Shown here in pieces: positions 57,010 to 63,076 of a stretch of DNA of 64,000 bases (positions within the stretch are counted from its first letter, which is position 1; each line of letters starts with the position of its first letter). The stretch covers positions 23,122,014 through 23,186,013 of the forward strand of contig CM055911.1 of the NCBI GenBank assembly GCA_029582155.1. Direction: 5' to 3'. This DNA is from Panopea generosa (taxonomy: Eukaryota > Mollusca > Bivalvia > Adapedonta > Hiatellidae). Position numbers and translations under genes: made by a program. Below the pieces are notes generated by a model. That model saw nothing but the letters and a program-made list of their open reading frames with translations, did not search any database and had not been told where the DNA came from.

Positions 57010-57413
57010 TTTCGGTGGAAAAGATTGGAAGAAAATATGAAGTCAAACAAAGAAACAAATAAGAAAAAAAGATTATACATATAATCAAACTGATAGAGAG
57101 TTATAAAGTGAAAAGAAATGCGAATGGACTAGAAAAATGGCGTAGTTACGAGATGAAAATAAAACTATGAGTAAGTCGTCACACTTTTAAATAATGATCA
57201 CTTACCATTAAGTACAAAAGCGTCGGTGACCACAATATTCCATATTCCAAATAATTTAACTGAAATGAAAAAAACACACCAAAATAATGATTATAATCTT
57301 TCATATAAATATATCACAAACTTTATAAAATCGAAGTTTAATTAAAAAATATTAACCAAGAAACGAAAGAAAGTACCTATACTGATAAATATAGACGTAA
57401 ACTCGGACAACAT
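31553..57413 (-). CDS. Secreted Cys-rich protein with Thr/Pro mucin-like linker, ten exons, complete
   Basis: Ten minus-strand exons (57413-57377, 57259-57206, 45465-45394, 40594-40547, 37397-37323, 36809-36765, 35973-35776, 34793-34624, 32783-32670, 31654-31553) join in phase into 305 codons including TAA. The 304-residue product starts MLSEFTSIFISIVKLFG, a hydrophobic probable signal peptide (possible cleavage near residue 26). Residues 32-110 are a helical-looking domain with Cys 45, 63, 69, 106 and 108. Residues 112-176 are the linker (about 20 Thr and 14 Pro in 65), suited to O-glycosylation. Residues 178-304 hold Cys 181, 204, 218, 220, 238, 265 and 277 and an N-glycosylation sequon (NRS, 208-210). 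WQRGVK, IPLYTPIAAF, GIFVG and FTYYAIQ resemble, in order, small bacterial and invertebrate amidase-like BPSL0067-type domains. The catalytic His usually before the A-x-F strand appears replaced (GWSGIF). Family assignment is a guess; the gene structure is well supported. Confidence 0.82.
31965..32460. repeat. Dispersed repeat, 'gctcacctgagc' type, with a local duplication
   Basis: Starts 'aagctcccatgagccaatgg' and resembles 4,450-5,290 in blocks (aaaacttctccgaaactatg, aggccagaggctttgatatt). A ~50-base segment (tctcgcaaagtacaagacct) is tandemly duplicated at about 32,340 and 32,390. Confidence 0.55.
32461..32640. repeat. Partial copy of dispersed repeat R
   Basis: Contains 'ttttggcatgtttagataag', 'cagtgagtatatataggcat' and ends 'aaaaatcctgatatattccc+tttaa', as in the other R copies. 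Confidence 0.6.
32670..32783 (-). CDS. Secreted protein exon 9
   Basis: This 114-base exon encodes VMTDCESIPLYTPIAAFNF and PDAKGWSGIFVGCLPVGFK. IPxYTPIAAF and GIFVGC are the most domain-like strings in the protein. Acceptor TCTACAG, donor GTAGAT. Phase 0-0. Confidence 0.85.
32848..33088 (+). mobile_element. tRNA-derived SINE, family S3
   Basis: Same order of blocks as 27,218-27,486: 'cagtctccatgatgattaat', 'cctttgattcaagtgagaca', 'ggttaggttgaccgaatcgt', 'ttgatggcataaaaatga'. It abuts exon 32,670-32,783 on the upstream intron side. Confidence 0.78.
33202..33433. mobile_element. piggyBac-like MITE (TTAA|CCCTTTACT)
   Basis: TTAA flanks both sides; ends ccctttactccatag and gaagtaaaggg. It holds an inner palindrome whose core attgctcgtaacgagcaat sits inside longer arms (gcaggaag ... 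cttcctgc), and short 'gtgtc(c/t)aaaggcgtctatat' repeats. TTAA targets with CCCTTT ends match piggyBac-type elements. Confidence 0.85.
33473..33669. mobile_element. TA-type MITE (cagtcaaacctgt family), inverted copy
   Basis: Reverse orientation relative to 25,684: 'aaacctgtgtaagctgtcac', 'ttaacctgtattaagcagca+acctgtctta', ends 'attcaactgta'. Confidence 0.72.
33760..34275. repeat. Dispersed repeat R, longest copy
   Basis: Aligns in blocks with 24,700-25,258 and ends 'gatatactttctttaa', exactly where the next piggyBac-like MITE begins. Confidence 0.65.
34275..34533. mobile_element. piggyBac-like MITE, different internal sequence
   Basis: TTAA + ccctttacc ... gagtaaaggg + TTAA. Inner inverted repeats differ from the other copies (e.g. 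'gagcagctcctataggagct'-like), so this is a second subfamily sharing only the ends. Confidence 0.78.
34624..34793 (-). CDS. Secreted protein exon 8 (start of C-terminal domain)
   Basis: This 170-base exon encodes LKTCQKFGSVLDIADKHQRT through SSICPSGNRSASEAYLLCNCD to GPPITWQRGVK. It holds four Cys and the NRS sequon. Acceptor GTTTTAG; the donor GTTGGT is weaker than the others. Phase 1-0. Confidence 0.83.
35155..35310 (+). mobile_element. S3 SINE, 3' part
   Basis: Retains 'ctgctgattcaagcgagaaa', 'gcggttaggttaactgatcg' and the tail. It is preceded at 35,030-35,140 by a small tandem repeat of 'tttggttcatattgtccc'. Confidence 0.7.
35568..35760 (+). mobile_element. tRNA-derived SINE, family S2, well preserved
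   Basis: Head 'gcatggtccagtggtagagc' with B box 'gagggtttgatcctctacca', body 'gtgtggtgtctttgagcaag', 'gtaataacttgtttcacaat' and AATAAATAAG tail. It ends 16 bases before mucin-linker exon 35,776-35,973. Confidence 0.8.
35776..35973 (-). CDS. Secreted protein exon 7 (mucin-like linker)
   Basis: This 198-base exon encodes a linker of 65 residues with repeats such as PTTIAPSPSPTTIAPTQSP and no Cys. It should be extended and O-glycosylated. Acceptor ATATATAG, donor GTAAGA. Phase 1-1, so the whole linker can be skipped without a frameshift. Confidence 0.83.
36227..36580. mobile_element. MITE with ~38-bp inverted ends (agtcttaatcatc...)
   Basis: The left end (gtcttaatcatctttgatgc+ttgcttttccagaaaaaca) is the near-perfect reverse complement of the right end (tgtttttttagaaaagcaag+cttcaaaaattatcaagac). 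A related partial copy ends at about 52,060. Confidence 0.75.
36765..36809 (-). CDS. Secreted protein exon 6
   Basis: This 45-base exon encodes SFKGSAGSQCTCSN with Cys106 and Cys108 closing the N-terminal domain. Acceptor CTTTTCAG, donor GTAACT. Phase 1-1. Confidence 0.72.
36897..37108 (+). repeat. Dispersed repeat R2, uninterrupted copy
   Basis: Begins 'gaacctgatatctcccgaat+caggtctattaacc' and ends 'agctgggtctattctacaga'. It matches 49,852-50,465 on both sides of a foldback insertion in that copy, and the reverse strand of 63,548-63,640. Confidence 0.75.
37323..37397 (-). CDS. Secreted protein exon 5
   Basis: This 75-base exon encodes WVHLRGIHAQLGVDPFAEIV then QHLG, helical and Cys-free. 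Acceptor ATTTTCAG, donor GTAACT. Phase 1-1. Confidence 0.78.
37441..37733. mobile_element. piggyBac-like MITE
   Basis: TAAA/TTAA flanks, ends ccctttactccatat and gaagtaaaggg. Same inner palindrome as 33,206-33,429, with four copies of the 'ggtgtccaaaggcgtctata' repeat. Confidence 0.85.
37854..38069. mobile_element. piggyBac-like MITE, inverted neighbour
   Basis: TTAA on both sides, ends ccctttacttcactcagacg and ctatgggataaaggg. It is inverted relative to the copy 125 bases to its left. Inner palindrome 'cagattgctcgttacgagca' is intact. Confidence 0.85.
38505..38765 (+). mobile_element. Composite of S1 and S2 SINE fragments
   Basis: An S1 body ('cagttactcgcagaaaaatg', 'tctactccgatttattctaa') runs straight into an S2 body from the B box on ('ggtcgtgggttggatccttc', 'cgtgtggtgtccttgaaaaa', 'aagttgtaagaacttgcttt'). 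Confidence 0.65.
39478..39712 (+). mobile_element. Diverged S3 SINE with tRNA-like head
   Basis: 'ggcccggctagctcagtaaa' looks like a tRNA 5' end, 'gttgtgagtttgaatcctca' like a B box; the body follows the S3 order with many substitutions. Confidence 0.6.
39796..39830. repeat. (GT)n plus poly-G run
   Basis: A gtgtgtgtgtg run leads into about 20 consecutive G. The exact length is unreliable in any assembly. Confidence 0.85.
40053..40163. repeat. Perfect long palindrome (42-bp arms, 1-bp loop)
   Basis: 40066-40107 is the exact reverse complement of 40109-40150, with a single A between. Pairing continues imperfectly outward through gtcgacacc-like flanks. Arm sequence begins ggggtcagcacgtattttta. 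It lies in the intron between exons 4 and 5 of the secreted-protein gene. Confidence 0.95.
40547..40594 (-). CDS. Secreted protein exon 4
   Basis: This 48-base exon encodes NHDHYTSCYYDTNCR with Cys63 and Cys69. Acceptor AATTCCAG, donor GTAAGT. Phase 1-1. Confidence 0.75.
40637..41075 (-). mobile_element. mariner-like transposon remnant
   Basis: The end 'attcaataaattttgtcac' resembles mariner termini. On the minus strand about 41,008-40,970 reads QLDHPPYSPI, the conserved stretch before the transposase's third catalytic Asp. The frame is broken throughout. A near-identical piece of its right part recurs at 41,545-41,693. Confidence 0.65.
41086..41175. repeat. Cluster of CGAATATTCG palindromes
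   Basis: About five overlapping copies of the self-complementary cgaatattcg, following 'atgtcaa'. It lies between the two duplicated mariner pieces and may be the end of another inserted element. Confidence 0.6.
41545..41700 (-). mobile_element. Second copy of the mariner-like fragment
   Basis: Matches 40,930-41,080 at high identity (e.g. 'gaataaacacatttctttta+tgcgatgaggtaggcctaca'), offset about 615 bases. Confidence 0.7.
41836..41955 (+). mobile_element. S2 SINE, 5' part
   Basis: 'gcgcgtggtctagtgttagt', B-box-like 'gttggctagatccacctgca' and 'gtgcggtatccttgagcaag'. Confidence 0.6.
42112..42422. mobile_element. Small element with 'gggcgtaaacac' inverted ends
   Basis: Left 'tgggcgtaaacac' and right 'gtgtttgcgcccctg' are imperfect inverted copies. 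No coding content. Confidence 0.45.
42470..43460. repeat. ~90-bp tandem repeat, degenerate at the edges
   Basis: Three near-identical 90-base units centre on cccctaattattgaaataga at 43101, 43191 and 43281. Recognisable degraded units ('ttatttccttcc...atagaccgat') extend on both sides. Open frames across this stretch are by-products. Confidence 0.85.
44150..44945. repeat. 53-bp minisatellite array
   Basis: About 15 copies of ttacggaccgtcaaatctac+ggacatttgataatttcacc+cctcactgctata. Confidence 0.94.
44990..45310. repeat. Dispersed repeat ending in cggacggacag
   Basis: Two diverged units of 'gcatgcgacacgtcgtcatg...ggtcatctgtgtta...gacaaagttacagaccggac'. The block layout is like a repeat I associate with bivalve genomes. 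Confidence 0.5.
45394..45465 (-). CDS. Secreted protein exon 3
   Basis: This 72-base exon encodes WKYLEELRATSVDCLKDVV then KTLS, an amphipathic helix carrying Cys45. Acceptor TTTTACAG, donor GTAAGT. Phase 1-1. The upstream intron is 11.7 kb and holds the 47-bp satellite. Confidence 0.8.
45697..46330 (-). mobile_element. mariner-like transposon remnant
   Basis: Terminus-like 'attcaataaattatgtcact'. On the minus strand about 46,235-46,190 reads AQLDYPPYSPDLRPG, the mariner transposase PPYSPDL motif. The reading frame is otherwise disrupted. Confidence 0.72.
46352..46600. mobile_element. hAT-like MITE fragment (aggcgtagctt end)
   Basis: Starts 'agaggcgtagcttgactgaa' and aligns with 62,703 onward ('gacgtatatttcttatgttt', 'aacattgaattcatt', 'ataaatgtaatgttt'). 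The right end is not preserved. Confidence 0.65.
47327..47375. repeat. (TGCG)n microsatellite
   Basis: About 12 uninterrupted tetranucleotides. Confidence 0.95.
47500..48290. repeat. Dispersed repeat ending 'gggcctcttatttgtag'
   Basis: Two diverged tandem halves both contain 'caaat(g/a)(g/g)tgtccttagggttaaaa' and 'accccgccccg'. The 3' end matches that at 5,275. No open frame of note. Confidence 0.55.
48295..48470 (+). mobile_element. SINE tail with (ATTC)n expansion
   Basis: 'atgaacctagaatgttcctt ... tgttggtatgccgtaaaacc' matches 26,140-26,215 and is followed by about 22 ATTC units, a typical SINE 3' tail expansion. Confidence 0.6.
49070..49312. repeat. ~33-bp tandem repeat
   Basis: About seven imperfect copies of ccagatatttaactatggtg+accgcggagggtc. 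Confidence 0.88.
49340..49430. repeat. G/T-rich simple repeat
   Basis: Runs of gggtggtggtggtg and related G/T simple sequence on the plus strand; possible G-quadruplex former. Confidence 0.7.
49852..50465 (+). repeat. Dispersed repeat R2 interrupted by a foldback element
   Basis: Left part 'gaacctgatatctcccgaat+caggtctattaacc', right part 'gacgtcattcaaactttccc ... tctacagac'. Between them (about 49,913-50,337) lie 'cgtgaaacatcgggtatttc' and its inverted partner 'gaaatacccgatgattcacg'. Confidence 0.7.
50524..50835 (-). mobile_element. tRNA-derived repeat, family S4
   Basis: Same block order as 28,256-28,575 and 60,264-60,560: 'cagcaatatcgcgacggtgt', 'gctgccacactggagtatca', 'gccggggatcgaagccacga'. 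Confidence 0.72.
51172..51458. repeat. Dispersed repeat with (GAC)n core
   Basis: 'aacaagagttgtcagtagac', 'aaagggccataactgtgcca', 'gacgacgacgacgacgacg' and 'ggacttcgtcccggcgagct'. Layout as in a repeat I recall from bivalves. Confidence 0.55.
51541..51704. mobile_element. Foldback element, arms almost full length
   Basis: The left arm (cgtgaaacatcgggtatttc+cgtatcctccgtataa) pairs with the right arm (ttatacggaggatacgggaa+tacccgatgtttcac). A second inner pair (ggccgaggttatcagatt / aatctgatcacctcggcc) leaves a loop of about 20 bases. A diverged copy interrupts R2 at 49,913. Confidence 0.88.
51705..52060. mobile_element. Diverged copy of the 36,227 MITE
   Basis: The right end 'tcttttagaaaaaagcaagc+gtcgaatatgatcaagact' matches that of 36,227-36,580; the left end is not clear. 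Confidence 0.45.
52861..55775. repeat. 47-bp satellite array, ~2.9 kb
   Basis: About 60 copies of gctagaccgcggtagcatat+tatttccagacgtgcatttt+tattttc with mixed variants and partial units. It lies in the 11.7 kb second intron of the secreted-protein gene and is the largest array in the window. Confidence 0.96.
56140..56930. repeat. Purine-rich tract with a ~385-bp tandem duplication
   Basis: (ga)n/(gaaa)n-rich plus strand. The block 'ctcgattagaacataataca ... actattcatttatactttta' occurs at about 56,251 and 56,631, and 'aggccaattagtgggaaaga' at 56,415 and 56,808. Minus-strand Ser/Leu-rich open frames here are artefacts. Confidence 0.88.
56968..57009. repeat. (GACA)n microsatellite
   Basis: About ten uninterrupted gaca tetranucleotides. 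Confidence 0.95.
57206..57259 (-). CDS. Secreted protein exon 2
   Basis: This 54-base exon encodes KLFGIWNIVVTDAFVLN between split codons. It completes the signal-peptide-like segment, with TDA as a plausible cleavage site. Acceptor ATTTCAG, donor GTAAGT. It is phase 1 at both ends. Confidence 0.72.
57377..57413 (-). CDS. Secreted protein exon 1 (start codon, signal peptide)
   Basis: ATG at 57413-57411, then LSEFTSIFISI plus one base, donor GTACTT. The hydrophobic run continues in exon 2. The start is chosen because it is the only ATG leading into the phase-matched donor. TATA-like motifs lie 50-95 bases upstream. Confidence 0.65.
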
Positions 57414-57462
57414 CTTGATGTGATTAATGAGAGTTATTTGAAATTTGGTCTTGAAACATTCG

Positions 57463-57507
57463 CTTTAAATAGAGATAAGATATACGTTGACCCTTGCCTT
57501 GTATATA
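57463..57507 (-). promoter_or_regulatory. Possible core promoter of the secreted-protein gene
   Basis: Reading the minus strand, CCTATATA (about 57507) and TATTTAAAG (57471-57463) precede the start codon by roughly 90 and 50 bases. A GATA-type motif (CTTATCT) lies between them. Either TATA-like box could set a short 5' UTR. This rests on motifs only. Confidence 0.3.
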
Positions 57508-57792
57508 GGCATCGTTTTTGTCCTAATGGCACGTTTATGAAAATGTGTGAACTTGCGACACGTGTGCTGTCTTGTACTGAGTACTAATCCTAGACGAGGT
57601 GTTTTGACCGGTCACGCAGCTGAATTGCTCCCAGGTCCGGTATGATGGCGGTTTCTTAAAATTCATAAAAAACACCATTCACTCAGTGACTAGTTCAACC
57701 AGTAACTTAATGACATAAATACATGTTTTATATTCTGATCCAACCCCTGAAGCGGACAAACCTATTAAATGGTCTATATTATTCCATAATGT

Positions 57793-57960
57793 TCCAGGGG
57801 CGTAACTTGGTTAAAAACGATCTGTAGGAACAGGTGTGTTTTGATGTATATTTCTTATTTTTTAGGGGCCTTGGTTATCCTTAATTATTAAATTTGAATT
57901 CAATATTTTATAACCAGATAAATGTAACGTTTTAAGGTTTGTTCACTTAAAAAAAGGGGG
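57793..57960. mobile_element. hAT-like MITE fragment
   Basis: 'caggggcgtaacttggttaa', 'tgatgtatatttcttatttt', 'ttataaccagataaatgtaa': the left half of the element at 62,703. Confidence 0.65.
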
Positions 57961-58690
57961 AAACGAAGAAGCACAGGGAGTCTGATTTCAATGCATTTTT
58001 TTCTCAGATACAATAGCTGAGGGCAATTAATAAAAAAAAGCAAATGCAAGGTTAAAGCTTCTACTAACGAAAGAAAAACAATACTTAACTAAGCATTCCA
58101 GGAAACTATTGGTAACATTATTTATTTAGTGTCACTTCGATTATGCATGTTCTTTCTGGTATCCCAGTTTGACTCAAAATCTGAAGATTAGACTTCAAAC
58201 TACGCAAAATAAACCAATACACTTTGTCCTTTACTTGGATAGCATGTCTCCATATTGGACCGGATCATTTTATTTTTTTAAAACTGGTTATCAGCCCCAA
58301 AACGAGTTGATCAGATTACTCTTTGTCATTTCAAAACATTAAGTTGGGTACTTACTTCTCCAGATTATCTAGTTGAACATTGTGTGCCACTTAACTCTGT
58401 CGATGATGGCTGTACTCGATCTGGCATGACTACTCGTTTTTCTCCCTAATTCCCCTTTAAGTTTTACCTTTATAGACTAATGGAAGGTTTGCTTTGCCAA
58501 AAGTAGGCAGTTTCGGGAAGAAGTCATTTTCAAACTCTTCCTCAGATTATTAGAAATATTGATAAGCCAGATAATTTCAAGAATTCTGTCAAGAATCCCA
58601 TGTTGGCCATCTTACTATCCATTTGATATAACATTAATCTCAGAGGTTTATATTCATTTTCTCAAGCATTTTTAATTTGAACTTTTTCAT
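57961..58690. other. Unique-looking sequence upstream of the secreted-protein gene
   Basis: No exon, repeat or RNA gene recognised. Confidence 0.4.
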
Positions 58691-58700
58691 ATCCAAAATC

Positions 58701-58934
58701 TTCCGTGGCCGAGTGGTTTTAGGCGCCGTCTCAAGATCACTTACCTCTCACCGCTAAGGTCGTAGGTTCGAGTCCCACTCGCTCCAAAGACTTTATGTGA
58801 GAAAGTTTCCAGTTACTTGCAGAAGGACGATGGTTCTACTCAGTCTGAGATCTTCCCCTACCAGTAAACTAGATATGTCATATATAACATGAAATGTGTT
58901 GAAAATTGCGTTAAACCCCATTAAAAATATATCC
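58701..58934 (+). mobile_element. tRNA-derived SINE, family S1, best copy
   Basis: tRNA-Ser/Leu-like head: 'ttccgtggccgagtggtttt+aggcgccgtct' and intact B box 'ggttcgagtcccactcgc', then 'ttatgtgagaaagtttccag' and 'ttaaaccccattaaaa'. The head runs straight into a non-tRNA body, so it is a SINE rather than a tRNA gene. Confidence 0.82.
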
Positions 58935-59166
58935 AAAAGATGTTTATTAAAGTACATGTACTTTTTTAATTTCTGTAAATTATTAACACAACCATAATAA
59001 ACTAGCACTCACTGGGCTTTTTATTACGGTTATAGTTATGTGGCATTAAAGTTAGGTCTTGTCATAGAACATATTGTCTAATTATAGTACGTAATACTAA
59101 CGAGATAACAATCCTATAATATGAAGTGTGAAATTATAATTAAGTTGTCTGTGAAGCTTGATAAAA

Positions 59167-59327
59167 CAGTCAAACCTGTCTTAAGCAGCCAGTAAAAGGA
59201 AGGAGCAAGAGTGGCCTTTTAAGACAGGTTGTTGCTTAATACAGGTTTATTTGCTCTAAAAGTATAGAAATGGAAAATAGCAACTGTGGCTGCTTAATAG
59301 AGGTTACCGCTTACACAGGTTTGACTG
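59167..59327. mobile_element. TA-type MITE (cagtcaaacctgt family)
   Basis: Ends cagtcaaacctgtcttaag and acacaggtttgactg. The internal sequence matches 25,684-25,861 with a short deletion. Confidence 0.82.
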
Positions 59328-59337
59328 TACATGCATA

Positions 59338-59578
59338 CGTGAGTTCGGAATCCCCACCCAGCATTAGTCTCTGTGATGATTGATTTACGACATTGTGTCT
59401 CATTATCATTCAGTCTCTCACCACTGATTCAAGTGGGAAAGTTATCAGTTACTTGCGGAGATGTGTTGTGCTGGAGTCCTGGTTAATCCCAGGAAACGGT
59501 AATTAGGTTAACTGATCGTCTGTTAGCCCTCGATGGCATAAAACTGACGCTAAATAATCAATCAATCAATCAAAAACA
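59338..59578 (+). mobile_element. tRNA-derived SINE, family S3
   Basis: 'gtgagttcggaatccccacc', 'gtctctgtgatgattgattt', 'ccactgattcaagtgggaaa', 'aggttaactgatcgtctgtt' and an (aatc)n tail. Confidence 0.78.
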
Positions 59579-60263
59579 ATTAACTAATCAGCTGTGATTT
59601 GATGTTTAACTTATTACTGTGATATCTTTTTATATATGCCAGCAATGTTCAAGGACCACAATGTAAATAATAGAAAAGCATTTTCTCTTGTTTACTGTGT
59701 TATCCTTGGTTACCGTGTGCATTTCATAGCCTACGTAATTATGTGTGAATTGTTATGATAATTTCTATATCATTGTTGTTGTATCGTTCATGCATCATGC
59801 TGTTGCCATGCTTTGTATGTACACGTGTGTCCAAAAACTGATAAATCTATATATCTATAACACGTGCAATATAGATTATTATAATAAAACAGTTGTTATT
59901 TAACACCGGCTTGCTTGATATAATATCTAGATGAATTTTCAGAGTATCACGTGCATTTACATGTGCATAAAACCAATATGGCCGCCATAAATAAAAGTTG
60001 ACTAAATTTAGAAAATTGCTATTTGATGATAATTCCATATTTTCATAGTTTACAGATATTTTCCGTTTATAATGAAATGTTGGATAAGTCTTGATAAAAA
60101 ATCGTGACAAAATCGGATTGACTTATCTAAAATATGTTTACAGCTATGAGTCTTGTATGAGGACATTTGTACTCCAGAGACCATGAAATAGATAACAGAT
60201 TTTACGGAGTTGTTTAAAGCTGTAAGCTTGAAGTATTTTATTGAAAACGGCAATATTAAATAA

Positions 60264-60625
60264 TTGTTTGTTGTATGGTGCTTAGCGTCGCTTTCAACAA
60301 TGTTTCAGCGGTATCGCGACGATGTCTACTTGAGACAATATTCTGAGCGCTGTCACACTGGAGCACACGGTATGATACCTTACCCAGTCACATTATACTG
60401 ACACCGGGCCGACCAGACCTAGAACTTCCCTGTAAATGCTGAGCGTCAAGCGAGGAAGCTTCTAGTACCATTTTTAAGAGTCTTTGGTATGACCCGGCCG
60501 GGGATCGAACCCAAGACCGTCCGCATGCGAGGCGGACGCTCTACCAATAAACCACGCTGCGGTCTCACGACCCCTGGATTGATAGTAAGACGCTGTATCC
60601 GACTGAGCTATTCGGGCCTGGCTGT
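60264..60625 (-). mobile_element. S4 tRNA-derived repeat joined to an S3 head
   Basis: 60,264-60,560 is S4, with the minus-strand head 'gcgtggtttattggtagagc' and B box 'gggttcgatccccggccggg'. Directly beyond it, 60,560-60,625 on the same strand reads 'ggcccgaatagctcagtcgg', the tRNA-like 5' end of S3. Two tRNA-like units therefore sit head to tail. Confidence 0.72.
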
Positions 60626-61536
60626 AACTTAAAACGGAGACTTGGTATTGCTTTTAAGCTAAATCAGATCAAGGTCGCAATTACTAAAATTAGTTTCTAC
60701 TCAATAAATTGAGTTAACTTCTGTATTATTTTTTTTAATTAAAACTTATGACTTATTTTGAGCTCAATCAATTCAAGATCAACGTCACTGTAACTTAAAT
60801 GGCTTATTGTTTGACCTCATTTGACAACCAGTGGAATCGCTTACAGTTTTCTTATTTATTAAAACAGTCCTACAAAATAAGTTATTTTTTAAGTTCGTTC
60901 TTAATTATTAAGAAGTTCAGCCGCTCCATTTTGATTTCTTAATTGTTAAATTTTTACTTATAAACACTAACTATTACATAGAAGAATGGTCTCGGGTTTT
61001 ATTATTTTTCGTCTAGATTCCGCTCATGCAACGGCTTAAGTTTCCATTAATATATTTTAATAACATTATAAAAAATGGTTATTAATGTAGTTTCTAAAAT
61101 AGAAATCCGCTAAATAACATTAGATGAAATATTGTGTGTTGGTTCCTTACGAGAAAAAAAACAACTTTGTATTTATTTATTCATCCAAATCGAGTCAAAG
61201 TTATTGTTAATTTACATAGAAAAAAGATCTGTTTGCCCGCCTGAAACTAGTTCTGGCTCAATAATTAACGTTTCTTTTGGGATATTTTGTTAATATTTTG
61301 AGTGATCATTTCTGACGTGAACTTGATACTAATACTTGTAATCATTTAATCTGTTTCAGGGGTAGCTTTTGCAAACACAAAATTAATTTAGTGAAAAATA
61401 AATACTTATTTAACAAACTCGGTTGGATACTTCTGGAGTTATCACATAGAGGAAATTTCAATCCAAAAACTTGATACAGGGTCACTTTGAGAGAAAAATG
61501 GAAATTTAAATTAAAAATGTGTTTAATAGGAGCAAG
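60626..61536. other. Unremarkable AT-rich sequence
   Basis: No exon, RNA gene or repeat recognised. Confidence 0.45.
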
Positions 61537-61996
61537 GACTTGTATAGAAGGATAGGAAACTTGCATCTCTCTACCGGCTAAATGTTGATAAAATAGATGC
61601 GAAAAATTAATAATTTGGTAAATTAATCATTTAAAGTTTACAGGCAACTGATTTCTTTTACATAAACTATAGGTGTTTGTAACCTTAGATGTTTTATAAT
61701 GTTTTAAACACGCAACATGACCTTGAATTTAAAACATTGCAGTTTGAAGTAAAATTACGTTCCTTGATTTTTTATTTGCAGTATGCAAATAATCACAAGT
61801 ACTTCAACAATTGTTAACACAATTTGCTGCGAATGTTCTCATTTTGTAAAAATTGTACGAAGGAGGAACTTTGATTTTGTATTCTGGGATGAATGAAAGG
61901 CCGATATTTGAAAACGAGATTTAACGAGATTTTGCGTGAAAACGCGACCGTTCATAATATCTCAGTTAGTTGCTTTTTTCTATATAAGTCCTTGAT
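61537..61996. mobile_element. Inverted-repeat element (tcaaggacttatatag ends), uninterrupted copy
   Basis: 'caaggacttgtatagaagga ... tctatataagtccttga'. About 460 bp, collinear with 22,402-23,140 minus its nested MITE, and with a fragment at 16,690-16,778. No coding potential. Confidence 0.78.
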
Positions 61997-62702
61997 ATGA
62001 GTCAACTGCCTATATAAATGAATGTAAAATCCTTATCGTAATATTTTACGCCTATCACAATACGTCAGGATCACCATCCTGTAATATAATCGCAACTGTA
62101 CAGGTACAGGAGCAGAGGATTCAAGAGAGAGGTGTTAAAGTGTCACGGATTCAGTGTTTTTTCATTATAGTGAATTTCCGTAAATTTCTCTTGAATATCA
62201 GACGACGATTGAAAAATAAATTGTCCTTAAAGTTGAAGTGAGGACCATGCACATTAGATTTAATCAGCGTTGAATCTAAGAACTGGGATTTTATCTTTCC
62301 ACACGCAATGCAACTGTTAGTGTGTAATTATTCATGTCGTGTGAAATAAACGCAACACCGCTAATCACAAAGTGCAAAACTTTCGATTTCAAACAGGTAG
62401 GCAGTCACTGGTAATTAGCAGCTTAAGTTGTGAATTTAACTTGAAAATTGTCATTATATGTTGGAATATTTAATCAATGTCTGATAACGTTTTGTTTTGA
62501 TGGACAATGTATTTTGAAGACAAAATGAAATGTAAGTTACCATTATTAACCATAACTATTTTAGTTTCGGTTTACGTATAATTTACATATATCAGATACG
62601 TAGTTAAAATGTTGATCGAAGCATTGTTGGTTGGTCCTGTTTGTCAATTATGTCTTTAATTTGATTTTTATCCTCCATTCAATTTGACTGATCTTTAAAA
62701 GA
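61997..62702. other. Unremarkable sequence
   Basis: No exon, RNA gene or repeat recognised. Confidence 0.4.
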
Positions 62703-63076
62703 CAGGGGCGTGGCTTGAATGAAAACGATGTGTAGCCCTGTAGCCTACAGTTGCACAGTTGTAAGGTGGGGGAGGGGGATCCGGAAGTATACTCCGTCGA
62801 ATTTGCTTATCAGCTAGACTGTCAGGTAGGTGCGTTTTGGCGTATATTTCTTATGTTTTATGGATCTGGCAATCCTTAATACTAACATTGAATTCACTGT
62901 TATATAACCAAATAAATTGATAATAAATGTAATGTTTTATGGTGTGTCCATCCACTTCAATAAAGGTTAAGGCTTCAATTTTTATTGCTGTTTTTTGGCA
63001 TTTTTACTTTTTCGATTTCTCAGAAAAGTGTAGGTACTTGCCATGCCTACAGTGCCTTTAGGAAGCTACGCCCCTG
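62703..63076. mobile_element. hAT-like MITE, full length
   Basis: 374 bp, caggggcgtggcttgaatga ... ggaagctacgcccctg, with inverted ends of about 15 bases. CAGGGGCG-type termini are common in hAT elements. An 8-bp target duplication is not evident. Partial relatives lie at 46,352 and 57,793. Confidence 0.78.

Noticed and set aside
56422..57088. Minus-strand Ser/Leu/Phe-rich open frames
   Set aside because: They translate the purine-rich simple repeats; amino-acid composition follows the repeat, with no start or splice context.
58701..58785. Functional tRNA-Ser/Leu gene
   Set aside because: The A and B boxes are tRNA-like, but the acceptor stem cannot be closed and the sequence runs into a SINE body shared with 26,551.
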